Source of the DNA: Salvia splendens | Taxonomy: Eukaryota; Streptophyta; Magnoliopsida; Lamiales; Lamiaceae | Length of the DNA stretch: 64,000 nt | Direction: 5' to 3' | NCBI RefSeq assembly: GCF_004379255.2 | Contig: NC_056034.1 | Location: 5,892,501 to 5,956,500, forward strand | Shown: one piece after another, positions 48,256-60,932 of the stretch | Position numbering within the stretch: position 1 is the stretch's first letter | Layout: every line of letters starts with the position of its first letter | Made by a program: the position numbers and the translations under genes | Notes under the pieces: model-generated | Databases searched by the model: none | The model's input: the letters and a program-made list of their open reading frames with translations, nothing else | Told to the model about the DNA's origin: nothing

Positions 48256-48639
48256 TTGGAAACCGTGGGGGGATGACCAGTTGCGGACCAGCTGAGAACT
48301 CGGAGGGCCCAACCGACGGTGGCAACTTCAAGGGAGCGGGCAATTTCACCGGGAGGGAAGGAGCGGTGCCGACGTGTAGAGGTAACGGGTTTGGTTCAAA
48401 ACCAAACACTAGCCCTTTGTTTAAATCACGCCACTCCTCACTTAAGTGTTCAAAATTAAAATTTCAATCCCCTGTTTTGCAAAAAGGTCCCTGAGAATAT
48501 TCGAAATTGCATGTTGACCCCATTGTGATAAAAATTCTAATATTAGCCACCATATACGTGTTTTTGAGTCGGAAAATCCTTTTGCTCCTCTAGAAAAAAT
48601 TTCCGCAGCATTTCATGTAAATAAACTGGCAAATATGAT

Positions 48640-51079
48640 GAAGGGTTGAATTTTTTATTGTGGGGCAACAGATACTATGACCCCAGACATGAATGACTTT
48701 ATTAATATGAGTAAGATTATCAAGACTTATATTAAAACAGCTAGTGGGGAATTGATCACTGTTGAAGGATCTGGCACTGTTGAAATATCTCCTACTTTGC
48801 GTCTCGAGAACTGTTTATATGTTCCGACCTTATCTTAGCGATTGTTGTCTATCAGTCATGTAACGAGAGAATTGAATTGTACATGTACTCTTTTGATGCA
48901 CCCAAATTTCTACATTTTACAGGATATTCAGACGAAGAGGATACTTGGGCGTGGCACTGAGAATTGTGGACTCTACTGCGTGGACGAGATAGCTCAAACT
49001 GGTAGTGCGTTGATGGCTCACGGGTCCACGAAACAAGAAATTTGGCTGTGGCACCGAAGACTAAGACATCCTTCCCCTAGTTACTTTAAACTGATTTCCA
49101 CTGACAGTCGTTTAAACTCTCAAACCCTCGTGTGCAATCTATTTTTTCTTTGGTACATTCCGATGTGTGGGGTCCTGCACCTTTTACTGGGGGAATGGTT
49201 TTCGATACTTCATTATATTTGTTGATGATTGCAGTAGGATGACTTGGATTTGCCGCCGAGCATGTCTCACCAAGCGAGTCTTCTCAACCGCGATTCCAAG
49301 CTCCTTCTCCGCCGAATCCGAGGTAATTACTGCACTGAATGTCCATACGGTTGATACTGACCCAATAAATGCAGAAATATTGGAAGAAGACAACACAGTT
49401 GACAGTGACACTGGGAGATATGTTCTTCCTCCGCTTAGCACGAGAGGAATTCCCCCAAAAGAGATATTCCTCTGAGAAGATTGGGAAGAAAAGCAGATAC
49501 GGAGTGGCAAATTTTGTACAAGGAAATCTAGCAAAAATGGCAAGAGCATTCGAGGCTGCCCTATATGACGAAGAAGAGATTCCACAGTCAGCCGATGAGG
49601 CAATAAAGCATAAACACTGGAGAGAGGCCATGCTTACCGAGATGAAGGCACTAAAGAGGAACAATACGTGGGTCAAAGATAAGTTGCCTGAAGGAGTCAG
49701 AACTGTTGGTTGTAGATGGGTGTTCACAATAAAGAGGAGGCCAGACAGCACAATAGAGAGATATAAAGCCAGACTCGTGGCAAAGGGATACACCCAAACC
49801 TACCTACGCTGAAACCTTTTCACTCGTGGCAAAAATTAACACTGTAAGGGTTCTATTCTCGATCGCTGCCAACAAGGATTGGCCACTTCATCAATTTGAT
49901 GTGACAAATGCATTCCTACATGGGGAATTACCAAAACCAGTCTTTATGGAGCCCCCGCCTGGGTTCACTGACGAGTTTTAGGGAGGAGAAGTGTGTAGAC
50001 TGCAGAAGACTCTATATGGGCTGAAACAGTCCCCGAGAGCCTGGTTTGGCAGGTTCACAGAGGTAATGAAAAAGTATGGGTACAAGCAAAGCAATTCCGA
50101 CCACACGCTGTTTACCAAGCGAAGAGAGGATAAAATCACGTGTCTGATCATATATGTGGATGACATGATTCTTACCGGGGATGACACCGAAGAAATGGCG
50201 GAGTTAAGGAAAAATCTATTCAGTGAATTTGCGATGAAAGATTTGGGGCTGTTGAAGTATTTTCTAGGAATAGAAGTAATGCGATCGAGGAAGGGAATCT
50301 TTATCAATCAGAAGAAATATGTGCTGGATTTACTTGCTGAAGTTGGGATGATAGATTGTAAACCCGCAGATACTCCAATGGTTCAAAACCACGGACTACA
50401 GATAAAGGAAGGGGCAAAGCAGACCGACAGAGGAAGATACCAACGATTGGTCGGGAAGTTAATTTATCTATCGCGGACAAGGCCAGATATTGCGTATGCT
50501 GTGGGTGGTGTAAGCCAATTCATGCACGCACCCCAAGAGGAGCACTGGGATGCAGTTTTACTGATTATTCGGTATTTGAAGGGGACAGTTGAACATGTGA
50601 TTCTTTTTTAGAAGCATGGGCACCTATAGATACATGGGTTTACTGATGCTGATTGGGCCGGAAACCCAAACGATAGGAAATCTACAACAGGTTACTTTAC
50701 TTTTGTATGAGGTAACCTTGTGACGTGGAGGAGTAAAAAACAAAAGGTGGTGGCACTTTCTAGCGTAGAAGCAGAATTTCGAGGTATTAAGAGTGGATTG
50801 ACCGAGCTACTATGGCTTCGGAAGCTTATGAAGGAGTTGGAACTTTTTTCATCCCAAACATGCAAGTTGTTCTGTGATAATAAGGCGGCAATAAGCATTT
50901 CGGAAAATCCAGTTCAATATGATCGTACGAAACATGTGGAAGTTGATAGGCACTTCATAAAGGACAACATTGAAGCTAAGATCGTTGAGATGCCTTATGT
51001 CAAATCCGAAGATCAGCTGGCGGACATATTGACAAAGACAGTGAATTCATGTCCTTTCGAGAAGTATTGTGCAAGTTAA
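48640..51079 (+). pseudogene. Copia pol (protease, integrase remnant, reverse transcriptase, RNase H), broken
   Basis: Protease remnant CGATDTMTPDMNDF near 48660, with Cys where the active site has Ser. Pre-integrase IWLWHRRLRHPSPSYF is near 49040. Most of the integrase core is missing between about 49230 and 49370. Reverse transcriptase from about 49600: CRWVFTIKRRPDSTIERYKA, QFDVTNAFLHGELPKPVF, TLYGLKQSPRAWFGRF and catalytic YVDDMILTGDD near 50155. RNase H follows (FTDADWAGNPNDRKSTTGY, SSVEAEFRGI, KHVEVDRHFIKDNI) to the stop at 51079. In-frame stops or shifts occur near 49810, 49980, 50610 and 50710. Confidence 0.88.
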
Positions 51080-51113
51080 GTATCAGGAATCCCATTACTT
51101 AACTTGAGGGGAG

Positions 51114-51345
51114 TGTTGGAGAAGATCACGAAGATCACGGAGGATATTCTCCAAATTACCGAAGATGTGGGAGAATTATATTCTACCAAATATAGAAGAT
51201 ATCAAATCAATGTAATTAATTGTCTTCTTCCTTATATAGTCTACCCTAATCCTATATATGAGTGCCTAATGTAAAATACACATATGAATGAATAAAGAGA
51301 ATTCCCTTTTACCGATTTATTCTTCTTTACCGATCCCTTCTAACA
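51114..51345 (+). repeat. 3' LTR of the degenerate copia element
   Basis: 232 bp, TGTTGGAGAAGATCACG to CCCTTCTAACA. It includes a direct repeat of GAAGATCACG at its outer end. Confidence 0.88.
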
Positions 51346-51771
51346 AAAACTATAGATTAAAAAAAAGTTAATATAAGTCCATATAAATGACATTCCAGAA
51401 TTGATATCAACTGTAATAATTAGGGAGAAAGCAATCACAATCTATACATCCCAAATAGAAACCCTGTGATCATGTTATTTATCTGAACTCGTGATTTTAT
51501 AACGAGTGAAAATGAATTTCTCGGCTAAAAATGTAACACTGCCACATGATTAAATCATTAATCACATGAAGGTCAGAAGGAAGCCATACATCAATTTCTT
51601 TACCCCAAATAGTCATAAAAATGAAATTCATTGCTAACCATTTTAAGTTGATGTAAGTTTACAGATGCACCAATATTACCTCAATTAACCATCCCATCTG
51701 TCACAAAGATCACACCATTTCAGTGATCAAATATTTACTTACCGATTTGTGAGGTGATGATAGCATCTTCT
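51346..51771. other. Intergenic, 3' flank of the HIPP gene
   Basis: AT-rich; contains the 3' UTR of the minus-strand HIPP gene. No other gene seen. Confidence 0.45.
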
Positions 51772-52631
51772 TCACATGACAGAGCAAGCATTGGGATTCT
51801 CATCACTGAAAATCTGGGGGGCATACACAGCTTGTTGTGAAGCATAGCAATTGCAAGAACAGTCCACTCTCTCTCCTTCGGCATTAGTCAAATCCGGTTG
51901 CACAATTTCTGCACTTCTTCCACCTCTCTTGCTGATAAACTCCACAACTTTATTAGGATCCATGTTTCCCTTCACTCTCACCACATTCTTCTCCACATCA
52001 ACATCAACTCTTTCCACCCCTTCAAAAATTTTGTATTAAAATTTCAATCAAGCCATATTTTTTTGCAAGAAAAAACGCGCTACCTTCCATGTCGTAGATG
52101 CAGCATTTGACCTCTTTTGCGCAGCCATCGCAATGCATGTTGATTTTCAAAACAGCCTCAATCGTCTCAAGAGGCTGAGAAGGAAAAAAAAAAGGCTTAA
52201 TTATTTCCATCAACGAATATATACAACAAGAGAAGAAAACTGTAGTTTACCTCCTCCATTTTTTCCTTCTCCTTCTCCTTGTCTTGCTTGGGAAGCTTAG
52301 GATGAATGAGTTCCACGTGTTTTCCAGTTTTCTTCCTTAATCTCTGAGCTAATTTGATGGGATCGGCCTTTTCTCCCTTTATGATCACTTTCTGATTCTT
52401 TGCATCAATCTCAACCCCCTCAACACCTACAAACACACACAAGAGTAATCAACAAAAGAAACAACAGACATATATATTGTATGATTACTACAAACCTTGG
52501 TATCCACGAAGACATTTGAATACTTCATTTCCACAGCCCTCACAATGAATATAAACGCGCAAAATGATCACACCATTTGGATGGTCGTGGTCATTGTGTT
52601 CCATCTCCACTTTTTGGTGCTCAAAGCTCAT
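51772..52631 (-). CDS. Heavy-metal-associated isoprenylated plant protein (HIPP), 216 aa, four exons
   Basis: HIPPs bind metal ions through HMA domains and attach to membranes by a C-terminal prenyl group. Exons on the minus strand: 52631-52496, 52426-52251, 52174-52084, 52019-51772; borders are GT/AG and phases agree (651 nt). The first HMA domain (residues 20-90) has Cys30 and Cys33 in HCEGCGNEV. A charged KDKEKEKEK linker follows at about 93-102. The second HMA domain (108-175) has Cys119 and Cys122 in HCDGCAKEV. The protein ends CSVM, a CaaX box of the type usually farnesylated. Two HMA domains plus CaaX is the normal layout of one HIPP group. Member number not assigned. Confidence 0.94.
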
Positions 52632-53030
52632 CAAATTGACAACTGTGTTGTAATGAAAAGATGATCATGTAAAAGCCTTGGTTGAAAAAAAAGAAAAAGA
52701 AAACTGTAAAATCGTACGTATACCTTGGTTTGCAATAGCTTCTAAGATAATGATTTTCACATGGAAACATGTTGAGAGAGATACATATATAAGGATTTTC
52801 ACAGGGAAAATTGCATCCAATTTTTACCCAAAATGTATGCGTGACCGATTCATACAAAATTCAATTCCCATTTGTAGCCTTCCATTCTATATGCAGTACG
52901 ATCTAGGTGCTTATGATATTTATTTTGGTGGAAAAAAAATCAGACATATATATTAGCATGTGATTTCCTGCCTGGGCACAGTCAAATAATGACTTTGAAG
53001 CCATAATTTCATATTAAAAATATGACTGCG
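52632..53030. other. Upstream region of the HIPP gene
   Basis: Probable promoter and 5' leader of the HIPP gene. No clear TATA box; no other gene. Confidence 0.4.
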
Positions 53031-53039
53031 ACTGTGTAA

Positions 53040-54175
53040 AAGAAAATAGTGTAAAAACAATTAAAGAAATATTCAGACGAGAGTGTCTTATGTTATGCGG
53101 AAGTAATTGCATGAAGGAGGCAGGGAATTGCTCATCAATCCGGGGAGCTCATAGAATATATGCTCGTCGTATATGAACTTATCATACACCGGCATCGACA
53201 ATATAGTGTTGTTACTATTCTTCTGCGGTTCAGCCGCATCAGACGATGTGAAGATTGAATCATAGTCGAAATCGCTCTACTTGTTCATGCTGTTGGCAAT
53301 TGAAACTAAAAATATAACATATAACTGTCTCACATCGGTGTCAAGATAAAACTGAAACTAATATATAAGTCTCATGTACCCCTCCTCCTATGACCAATTG
53401 GTTTTAGGATGGAACCCATGGATTTCTATCATGGTATCAAAGCGGGTCGCCGACTGTGGGTCATATTTAACTGACCCAGCAGTATATCTGGGTTTAAACC
53501 GAAAAAAATGACTGACCCAGCAGTATAATTGGGTTGAAAATTTGGGCCAAGTGGTCCCAACCGATCGAAAAAAAATTGGACCGATTGTCCAATCGATTAG
53601 AAAAAAAGTCAAAATTGGACCGATTGTCCAATCGATTAGAAAAAAAGTCCAACCCCTCCAAGGTTCACCTTGAAGGGTTGAAGGGTTTGAGGGAGGGTGT
53701 TGGCAATTGAAACTAAAAATATAACATATAACTGTCTCACATCGGTGTCAAGATAAAACTGAAACTAATATATAAGTCTCATGGGCCCCTCCTCCTATGA
53801 CCAATTGGTTTTAGGATGGAACCCATGGATTTCTATCACATGCCACCAAAGTTTGAGCTGGACTTTGGCTGGCCACCGCAGACGTTGCTGAATAACAGAT
53901 AATCCATCGAAAGACGCTCCGGCGCATTAGACCTCATCGAGTTGGATTTGCCCCGACGCTCCTCCAGTCTCGCCAATCGTTGCTGGAGGTCTCAAACTTG
54001 TTGTCTCAAATCAGCGTTCTCGATGTCGCACATATCACGCTGTCGTGCAGCCTCTTTGTTTGGGAGATCTCCACGCCCCCCACCACAACCGACCGCCGCC
54101 ATGGGCATCGCCACGTCCACCACCATGTTTACATTCAACCATTGATAATCAACCTGGATCGTGATACCAATCGAT
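53040..54175 (-). pseudogene. Old LTR-retrotransposon gag-region remnant, interrupted by a TRIM
   Basis: Read on the minus strand. A primer-site-like TTGGTATCACGATCCAGG lies at about 54170-54150. It is followed by a decayed coding stretch with RQRDMCDIENADLRQQV, a stop, then DLQQRLARLEERRGKSN. The same frame resumes beyond the TRIM (53291-53838) with YDSIFTSSDAAEPQKN. The coiled Gln/Arg/Leu pattern is like gag regions of plant Ty3-gypsy elements, but this is an inference from composition. Confidence 0.4.
53291..53838 (+). mobile_element. TRIM retrotransposon, 548 bp, with perfect target duplication
   Basis: Two 141-bp terminal repeats (53291-53431 and 53698-53838) begin TGTTGGCAATTGAAAC and end CTATCA; by eye they differ at two adjacent bases. 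Directly inside the left one is TGGTATCAAAGCGGG, an initiator-Met-type primer site. The purine tract TTTGAGGGAGGG precedes the right one. CATGC is duplicated at both sides (53286-53290 and 53839-53843). The interior (266 bp) has no protein and contains two tandem copies of an approximately 40-bp unit with TTGGACCGATTGTCCAATCG. Confidence 0.93.
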
Positions 54176-55186
54176 GCAGAAACGTATAGAAATTGAGAAC
54201 TCTGGAGTATAGAAACTCAAAGTAAAATCAATATTCAAATATCTTTATATATGCAAAGGAAAATCTTGAACTTATGGAAAAATAAAACTTAAAGGAAATA
54301 AAAAAACCCTAATTTAGTTGAAGGAAAAATAATTAATACTTTTCCATCTAGTAATTCTGTTCACTAGGAAATAAATAAAATTCAAAAAATGATTTACTTA
54401 GCCTCAAATTTTGTATTCTATTAACTAGAAAATAAAAAAATCCAAAAATAATTTACTTAGACTCAAGTTTTGTATGTTGGAACTGAATCATAATGTGCCA
54501 AATTTAATTTATATTTGTAAAATTCCCAAAGAAAAGGGTTGTGTTTTGGCCTTTGGGGTTGAAACGGATATATGAATGTTAATTATGTTATAAAGGGGAA
54601 AGTAGATTAATGTATGTCAAAGGGAAAAGGCCCAACAATCTCTCTGAATCGAAGAGGCCCAATCCCTGAAAACAAATTAACTTATGAACAACCCTTTCTT
54701 TAACGGCCACATTCACCAATTTTCATGTCTCTATTACATTACTCATCAGTAATCTCAACCATGCTAGTTTTCTTTCACCCCAAATATAGTGGCCCCCCAT
54801 CCATGAATGTACATTAATTCAAAAAGTATGAATTGATATATAAGTTGAAAAGTTAGTACTACAATATTAGTTAAATATGTTCGATTTCAAAATTATAAAA
54901 TGAGTTAGTGAAATATGTGATCTATTTTCATTTATAATCAAAGTGAAATGAGCTTTTTATTAAATATGTTGATTTCAAAATTATAAAATGAGTTAGTGAA
55001 ATATGTGATCTATTTTTTATTTATAATCAAAGTGAAATGAGTTTTTTATTGGTTAATAGACGACTAAATTTAACCTAAGAACAATAATGACAGCAAAAAA
55101 AAAAAGAAAATGCTAGTCTCAAAATTAAGTAGACCATGATGCTGGAAGATAAGGATATACTATAGGTGATCACTTTCGCTTCTACA
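54176..55186. other. Intergenic; no recognised gene
   Basis: AT-rich. A direct repeat of about 65 bp (containing ATAAAATGAGTTAGTGAAAT) occurs at about 54878-54960 and 54961-55045. No gene seen. Confidence 0.45.
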
Positions 55187-55189
55187 TAA

Positions 55190-55909
<720 letters not shown>

Positions 55910-55912
55910 TAA

Positions 55913-57036
55913 AACCTTTTAAAGAGTAATGGACCTTACCTTACTTATTTTAATAAATGATCAATGTTTTGAGTTCACAAACTTTTAGGTAAAAAGGTGC
56001 AATTAATCGATTACCAACACCGATCACTCTTAAGTTTCCTTAAGCGAAAGATGGCTTTTTCATGGGTATTGGAGTGGTTCTATCTCACCTAACTAATTAT
56101 CAACATAATTTTTAACGAAAGCGCGCCATTATCTTAATTAATTAACCTGGTCTTGTTTTCTGATAACTTGGATTCTACTTACCAAACATACTATAATTGC
56201 GAAATAAGTAACATATGTTGGTATTAATGTCAATCCAACAATTGATCTCAATCTAAATAATTCTTAATATCAAAACGAATACTCCAGTACTTGAATAATA
56301 AAAATAGCCATGAGTAGGTTAGCAAAAGTGTGGGGTAGGTGAATGTTAATATGCTCCTGTAATTGAAGCTGGGTAGTAGTAGCCGATATTAATATGTTTA
56401 CATTATTCAATTGCCAAACTAATCCAAATGATTGATTACTAGTATTAGTATATATAGTACCATCCTAATTGCAATATTTATAATAACACACGTCCTGCAC
56501 ATACTAACGAATTAAAAATTATTGAGTAAATTAATGTATGTGTAGTCTCATTTACAATTGTGTCATTAATAAAAAAATAGCAGTGTATTAAATTTTTATA
56601 TCAAAACTAAGGTCTAAAACTCTTAAATTAGAGTGATCAACAGCCTAGTAACATATTTTGAAGATTTATTTTATACTATAGTGATAAATTAGGAAATCGA
56701 TATTTTTGTAATTATGTAATAATTGATGATATTGTAGATGCATCTATACATATATAAAAGGCGAGTTTTTGTCTTATTTTAAAATATTTATAAGTTTTTG
56801 GTAACATTTTAAAATTTAGGAGTTTTGTAATTGCTCAATAATGCAAATCAGCACAATACTAAAATCACATAATGGTTTTCAATTGAAACGTTTTATCAAT
56901 TGAAATTGTATAATGGTATTCAATTGAAACGTTTTATCCAACACATAAATGATAATTGGAATTAATGTATTTAATTTAAATTGAAGGTCAAATTGAAATT
57001 AATGTCAAATTTTTTAAAATGGACATTTAAATTGTA
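55913..57036. other. Intergenic; no recognised gene
   Basis: AT-rich, with a short repeat of TTCAATTGAAACGTTTTATC near 56878-56940. No gene seen. Confidence 0.45.
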
Positions 57037-57323
57037 TTCCCTCCGTCCCAAAAGAATATGAACTATTTCCTTTTTTCGTCCGTCCCTAAAGAGTATGAAC
57101 TTTCAAATTTTGAAAAATTCAAACAACATACTACCCATACACATCATTTTATTTACAACTTATACCATTACCATTAACACTTATACCAGTATAATAATGT
57201 GGACCCCACTCTCTACTAACATTATTTCCACTACTCTCTCTCTATCCCTCTCTCTCATTTTTCCTCTTATTTATTAAAATACGTGCTGAACCCAATAATC
57301 ATACTCTTTGGAGACGGAAGGAG
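57037..57323. mobile_element. Stowaway-like MITE, 287 bp
   Basis: The left end TTCCCTCCGTCCCAAAAGA and the right end TCTTTGGAGACGGAAGGAG form Stowaway-type inverted repeats flanked by TA. A second internal Stowaway-like end (CGTCCGTCCCTAAAGAG) lies near 57078. Confidence 0.78.
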
Positions 57324-57325
57324 TA

Positions 57326-59150
57326 TGAGAATAGTAGAAATATGGTCACGCCATTAAATAGGATTTTTTAGTGGAGCAAGTGAAAGGTTTAAAAATTAGA
57401 TCCTCATTATTTTTTGTGGACTATAAATATATGATGTGTGGTAGCTATATAGCCATTCTCTCACTATGTTATTTTTCTATTTCTATTCCATGTGTCACTG
57501 AATTTCCGATACACTTTATTATTTGGTTTCTTCTCCCGATGAAACTTTATTCTACAGTCTTCTGCAAGCGTGTTTTTATAGATTTTATTAACTCTCGTTG
57601 GTTATGTAATTGCAGGAATTATATACACTACGGGAATTGTGGTGTTGGAGGCAATTGTTTACGCATAAAATTTAAAACTATTTCATGTAAGCATGAGATT
57701 TGTAGTTTATTTCGAGAATTGATATTGAGCTGTCAACATTTTCTTCATTTCATTTATAGATCTAATAACTAAAATCATATGTCTTACAAGATAATGAAAT
57801 TTGATGTCGAATCGTCAGTTGATCGAGAATTAAGGAGGAAATAGGGTTGAGCGGTAAGCTGCGGTAGAAGTAGATTGCAGAAGAAATGTTCAGATGAGTG
57901 GAAAAGAAAATGTAAATCACGGAATGTTGTATTTATGTTTAGTTAAGGTGTTCTTTTATTTATTTCATTTGTAACTATTTTTAGGATTGAGCTTAGAGTT
58001 TTAATTGTTGCGCTTGACTTTGGAAATATTTTTCATGCACAATTATTAGAAGCAATATATATAGCTCACTTGATTTATTTTGTGTTCATAAAAGACTGTT
58101 ACTTTCCTCAAAATCATCTAGATTTATGTAATTACTTTTCCGTTTCCCCCTTTCTCATATGTGACAACTTTTTTTTGGTGGGGAGGCTTGGTTGCTGAGA
58201 ACTATTTAATCCATCACTTCTCTAAGAGATTGATTGATAGCGCGATAACTGCAACACATTTTTGCTTGGTTTATTATTAGTACAAATCTATCACAAAAAG
58301 GTTACTATATTTCCTTAATAAAAAGTTCTCAAAAACTTATAAACTAATAGGATGTGGTCATCGTATATAAACTTTTTTATGTCATACATACTTATCCACT
58401 CTATCTCTATATTTTAATGACTCTTTAGTATTGATTATTATTGTTATGTATTAATTATTTTTATGTGAATGGTATCAAAGTGTTTATGTTGATGTAAATA
58501 GTATCGAATGGTGTAATATAAAATTACGATTGTTGTTTTGTGGTAGAAATAATTAAGTGGTTATCGGAAACTTTGAATAATTTTTAAATAATGCAAATTC
58601 CATACATTTATCTTAAATATGAGTATGCGTTCGGTTGGTTTCTAAAGTTGATTAATTTCATGTTTTTGGATTGTACATTTAAATTGTTTTTTACTTTTGT
58701 GTTTTTTAACTTTTAGATACTATAGTTGTATCTGATTTTAAGTAATTCATTATAAATTTACTGTGATGCTATTAAATCGATAATACTACTGGTTTGAATA
58801 ATTTCTTAGTGCAATATAGATAATGAACCTAAAGCGTTGTTATAATATTATACTCCTATATTTTTGAAATTTTTAATGAGACATGCCACTTTGATAATTG
58901 AAAATCCTTAAATATCTTTATATAACTATAAATAGAATAATAATTCTTCATGCTATGAAACCACTATCATCTATCACAATATTATTTTCTAAAAGTATTT
59001 CAATCACTTTATCTAATTTTATAATTATACAAGTACTACTATAGTAGTAGTAGTAGAAAATAGTAGTGAAGTACTAATATGAAAAGTAGAATATGCACTC
59101 ATTAGTACAGTTTGTTGCACTCATTAGTACAGTTTGTTGCAAAAGTGAAT
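57326..59150. other. Intergenic; no recognised gene
   Basis: A plus-strand open frame 57371-57772 (133 codons) has no recognisable domain and AT-driven composition; I do not call it a gene. A 27-bp direct repeat (ACTCATTAGTACAGTTTGTTGC) occurs near 59096-59140. Confidence 0.4.
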
Positions 59151-59157
59151 ATTAATA

Positions 59158-60279
59158 AGAGTAAAGGCCAAAATTGGTCCTGAACATATAGTCATTTTAC
59201 GATTTTGGTCATAAACATTATCTTTTGGATTTTTTGGTCCTGCACATATGGACATTTGATCATTTTGGTCCTGCACATATGGAAATTTGATCATTTTGGT
59301 CCCCCGTCAACATTTTCGTTAAAAACTAACGGTCAACATTATCTTTTGGATTTTTTGGTCCTGCACATATGGATATTTGATCATTTTGGTCCTGCACATA
59401 TGGAATTTTGATCATTTTGGTCCTCCGTCAACATTTTCGTTAAAAACTAACGGTCAACGACCGATTTTTGACTAAAACAATGGGTTGGGTCGGGTCGTGT
59501 TTGGGTCGGGTTTGGGTTACACGTTAAGAAAAAAAAATAATTATTTTTTATTAATTACAAAATTATAAAACTTTAATTTTTAGTTATTTTTGTTGATTAA
59601 AAATATTATAACGACTAAAACATGATGTTATTATACGATTTAAACATTGATATTACACAATAAAATAAAAAATTACCAAATTAAAATAATCATTTTTTAA
59701 TCAAAATAATAAAATTAAAGTATATTAATATTAAATCTATATAATAAAATTAAATAATTAAAAAATTATTTTTAATAAAATCTAAGCATAATATTTTCTT
59801 CAAATTCATGAAAAAATTAATTAAAAATACTATACTTTAATTTTATTAATTAAAAAATATTAATTAATTTTTTAAGAATATTATGCTTAGATTTTAACGA
59901 AAATATTATGCTTAGATTTTAAGAAAATATTATTTTTTTCTTAACGTATAACCCAAACCCGACCCAAACACGACCCGACCCAACCCATTGTTTTAGTCAA
60001 AAATCGGCCGTTGACCGTTAGTTTTTAACGAAAATGTTGACGGAGGACCAAAATGATCAAAATTCCATATGTGCAGGACCAAAATGATCAAATGTCCATA
60101 TGTGCAGGACCAAAAAATCCAAAAGATAATGTTGACCGTTAGTTTTTAACGGAAATATTGACGGAGGACCAAAATGATCAAATGTCCATATGTGCAGGAC
60201 CAAAAAATTCAAAAGATAATGTTTAGGACCAAAATCGTAAAATGGCTATATGTTCAGGACCAATTTTGGCCTTTACTCT
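59158..60279. mobile_element. Long foldback element, 1122 bp, arms of about 350-390 bp
   Basis: The ends AGAGTAAAGGCCAAAATTGG and CCAATTTTGGCCTTTACTCT are perfect inverted repeats and continue into arms of roughly 350-390 bp. ATTAATA flanks both sides (59151-59157 and 60280-60286). Arms contain repeated GGTCCTGCACATATGG and TTGATCATTTTGGTCC words and a GTCGGGTCGTGTTTGGGTCG stretch. The centre (about 380 bp) is nearly pure AT. No transposase. Probably Mutator-like by arm length, but the duplication is short. Confidence 0.78.
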
Positions 60280-60437
60280 ATTAATAATCATGAATGAATT
60301 CAGCACTAACAAATGACGGCAGCTTGCCCAAAATGAAAAGGTCTACCTCAAACGACCATTCGAAAATGAGCTTAAGTCATAAATGAATCTCAATTAATCC
60401 ATTATTATAATTCAATATGAGACCCTGTTAAGGGTAT

Positions 60438-60932
60438 TGATCCCTCAACAAGAATCTACGATAGAAGAAGTCGCGAGGACGTGTAACCTCGACGATCAAC
60501 CGGCGAAGGAGATAACTTGAACGAAAAGAAAGCAAGACAAATTAAGGCAAATTGGTTATTTCATAAAACTGCAAAAGCGAAATAACAAGCCTTTTTATAC
60601 TAAGGACCCTAGGGTTGATTCGACCAACGATTCGGGAAAGAATCAACAAAGAAAACCCGAAAAGGAGCTTATAATTATGCTCGACCCAAAATAATCGTTA
60701 ATTACCTAAACAAATTAATTCTAATTGCAAAAGGAAATAAAAACGTGATTTAATTAACTAAACAAAATCAGCAAGGAAATCTGGCTTCTTCCGTAGACGT
60801 CGGGGCCGCGAAGGTCTTTCCTTCGCGGGCTGTTCCTAGATCTCGGGCTCTCGGGTGTCGAACGATCCCACTCCCTCCTTCTCTAGTTCCGACGGCTCGT
60901 CTAACTCTGCAGGTGTCGTGGATCGCGTATCA
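60438..60932 (-). repeat. 3' LTR of a Ty3-gypsy element (about 495 bp)
   Basis: Lies just after pol. The minus-strand polypurine tract GGGGGGGGGGAG (60936-60947) is followed by TGATACGCG, and the other edge has TGATCCCTC, giving TGAT/ATCA ends. The 5' LTR is outside the window, so both borders and the target duplication (GGTAT before 60438) are unconfirmed. Confidence 0.7.

Larger units (their letters stand above)
46374..51345 (+). mobile_element. Ty1-copia LTR retrotransposon, old and degenerate
   Basis: Plus strand. 5' LTR 46374-46581, shortened by about 25 bp at its outer end; primer site TGGCATCAGAGCAGG at 46582, close to the initiator-Met type; 3' LTR 51114-51345 (232 bp, TGTTGG...CTAACA), preceded by the polypurine tract TTGAGGGGAG. 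Gag, protease, pre-integrase, reverse transcriptase and RNase H are recognisable, but there are several stops, frame changes and a large loss in the integrase. A 550-bp hAT MITE sits in gag. Confidence 0.9.

Noticed and set aside
57371..57772. 133-codon plus-strand open frame
   Set aside because: Hydrophobic, AT-driven composition, no recognised domain, no supporting splice or promoter signals; lies in a MITE-rich region.
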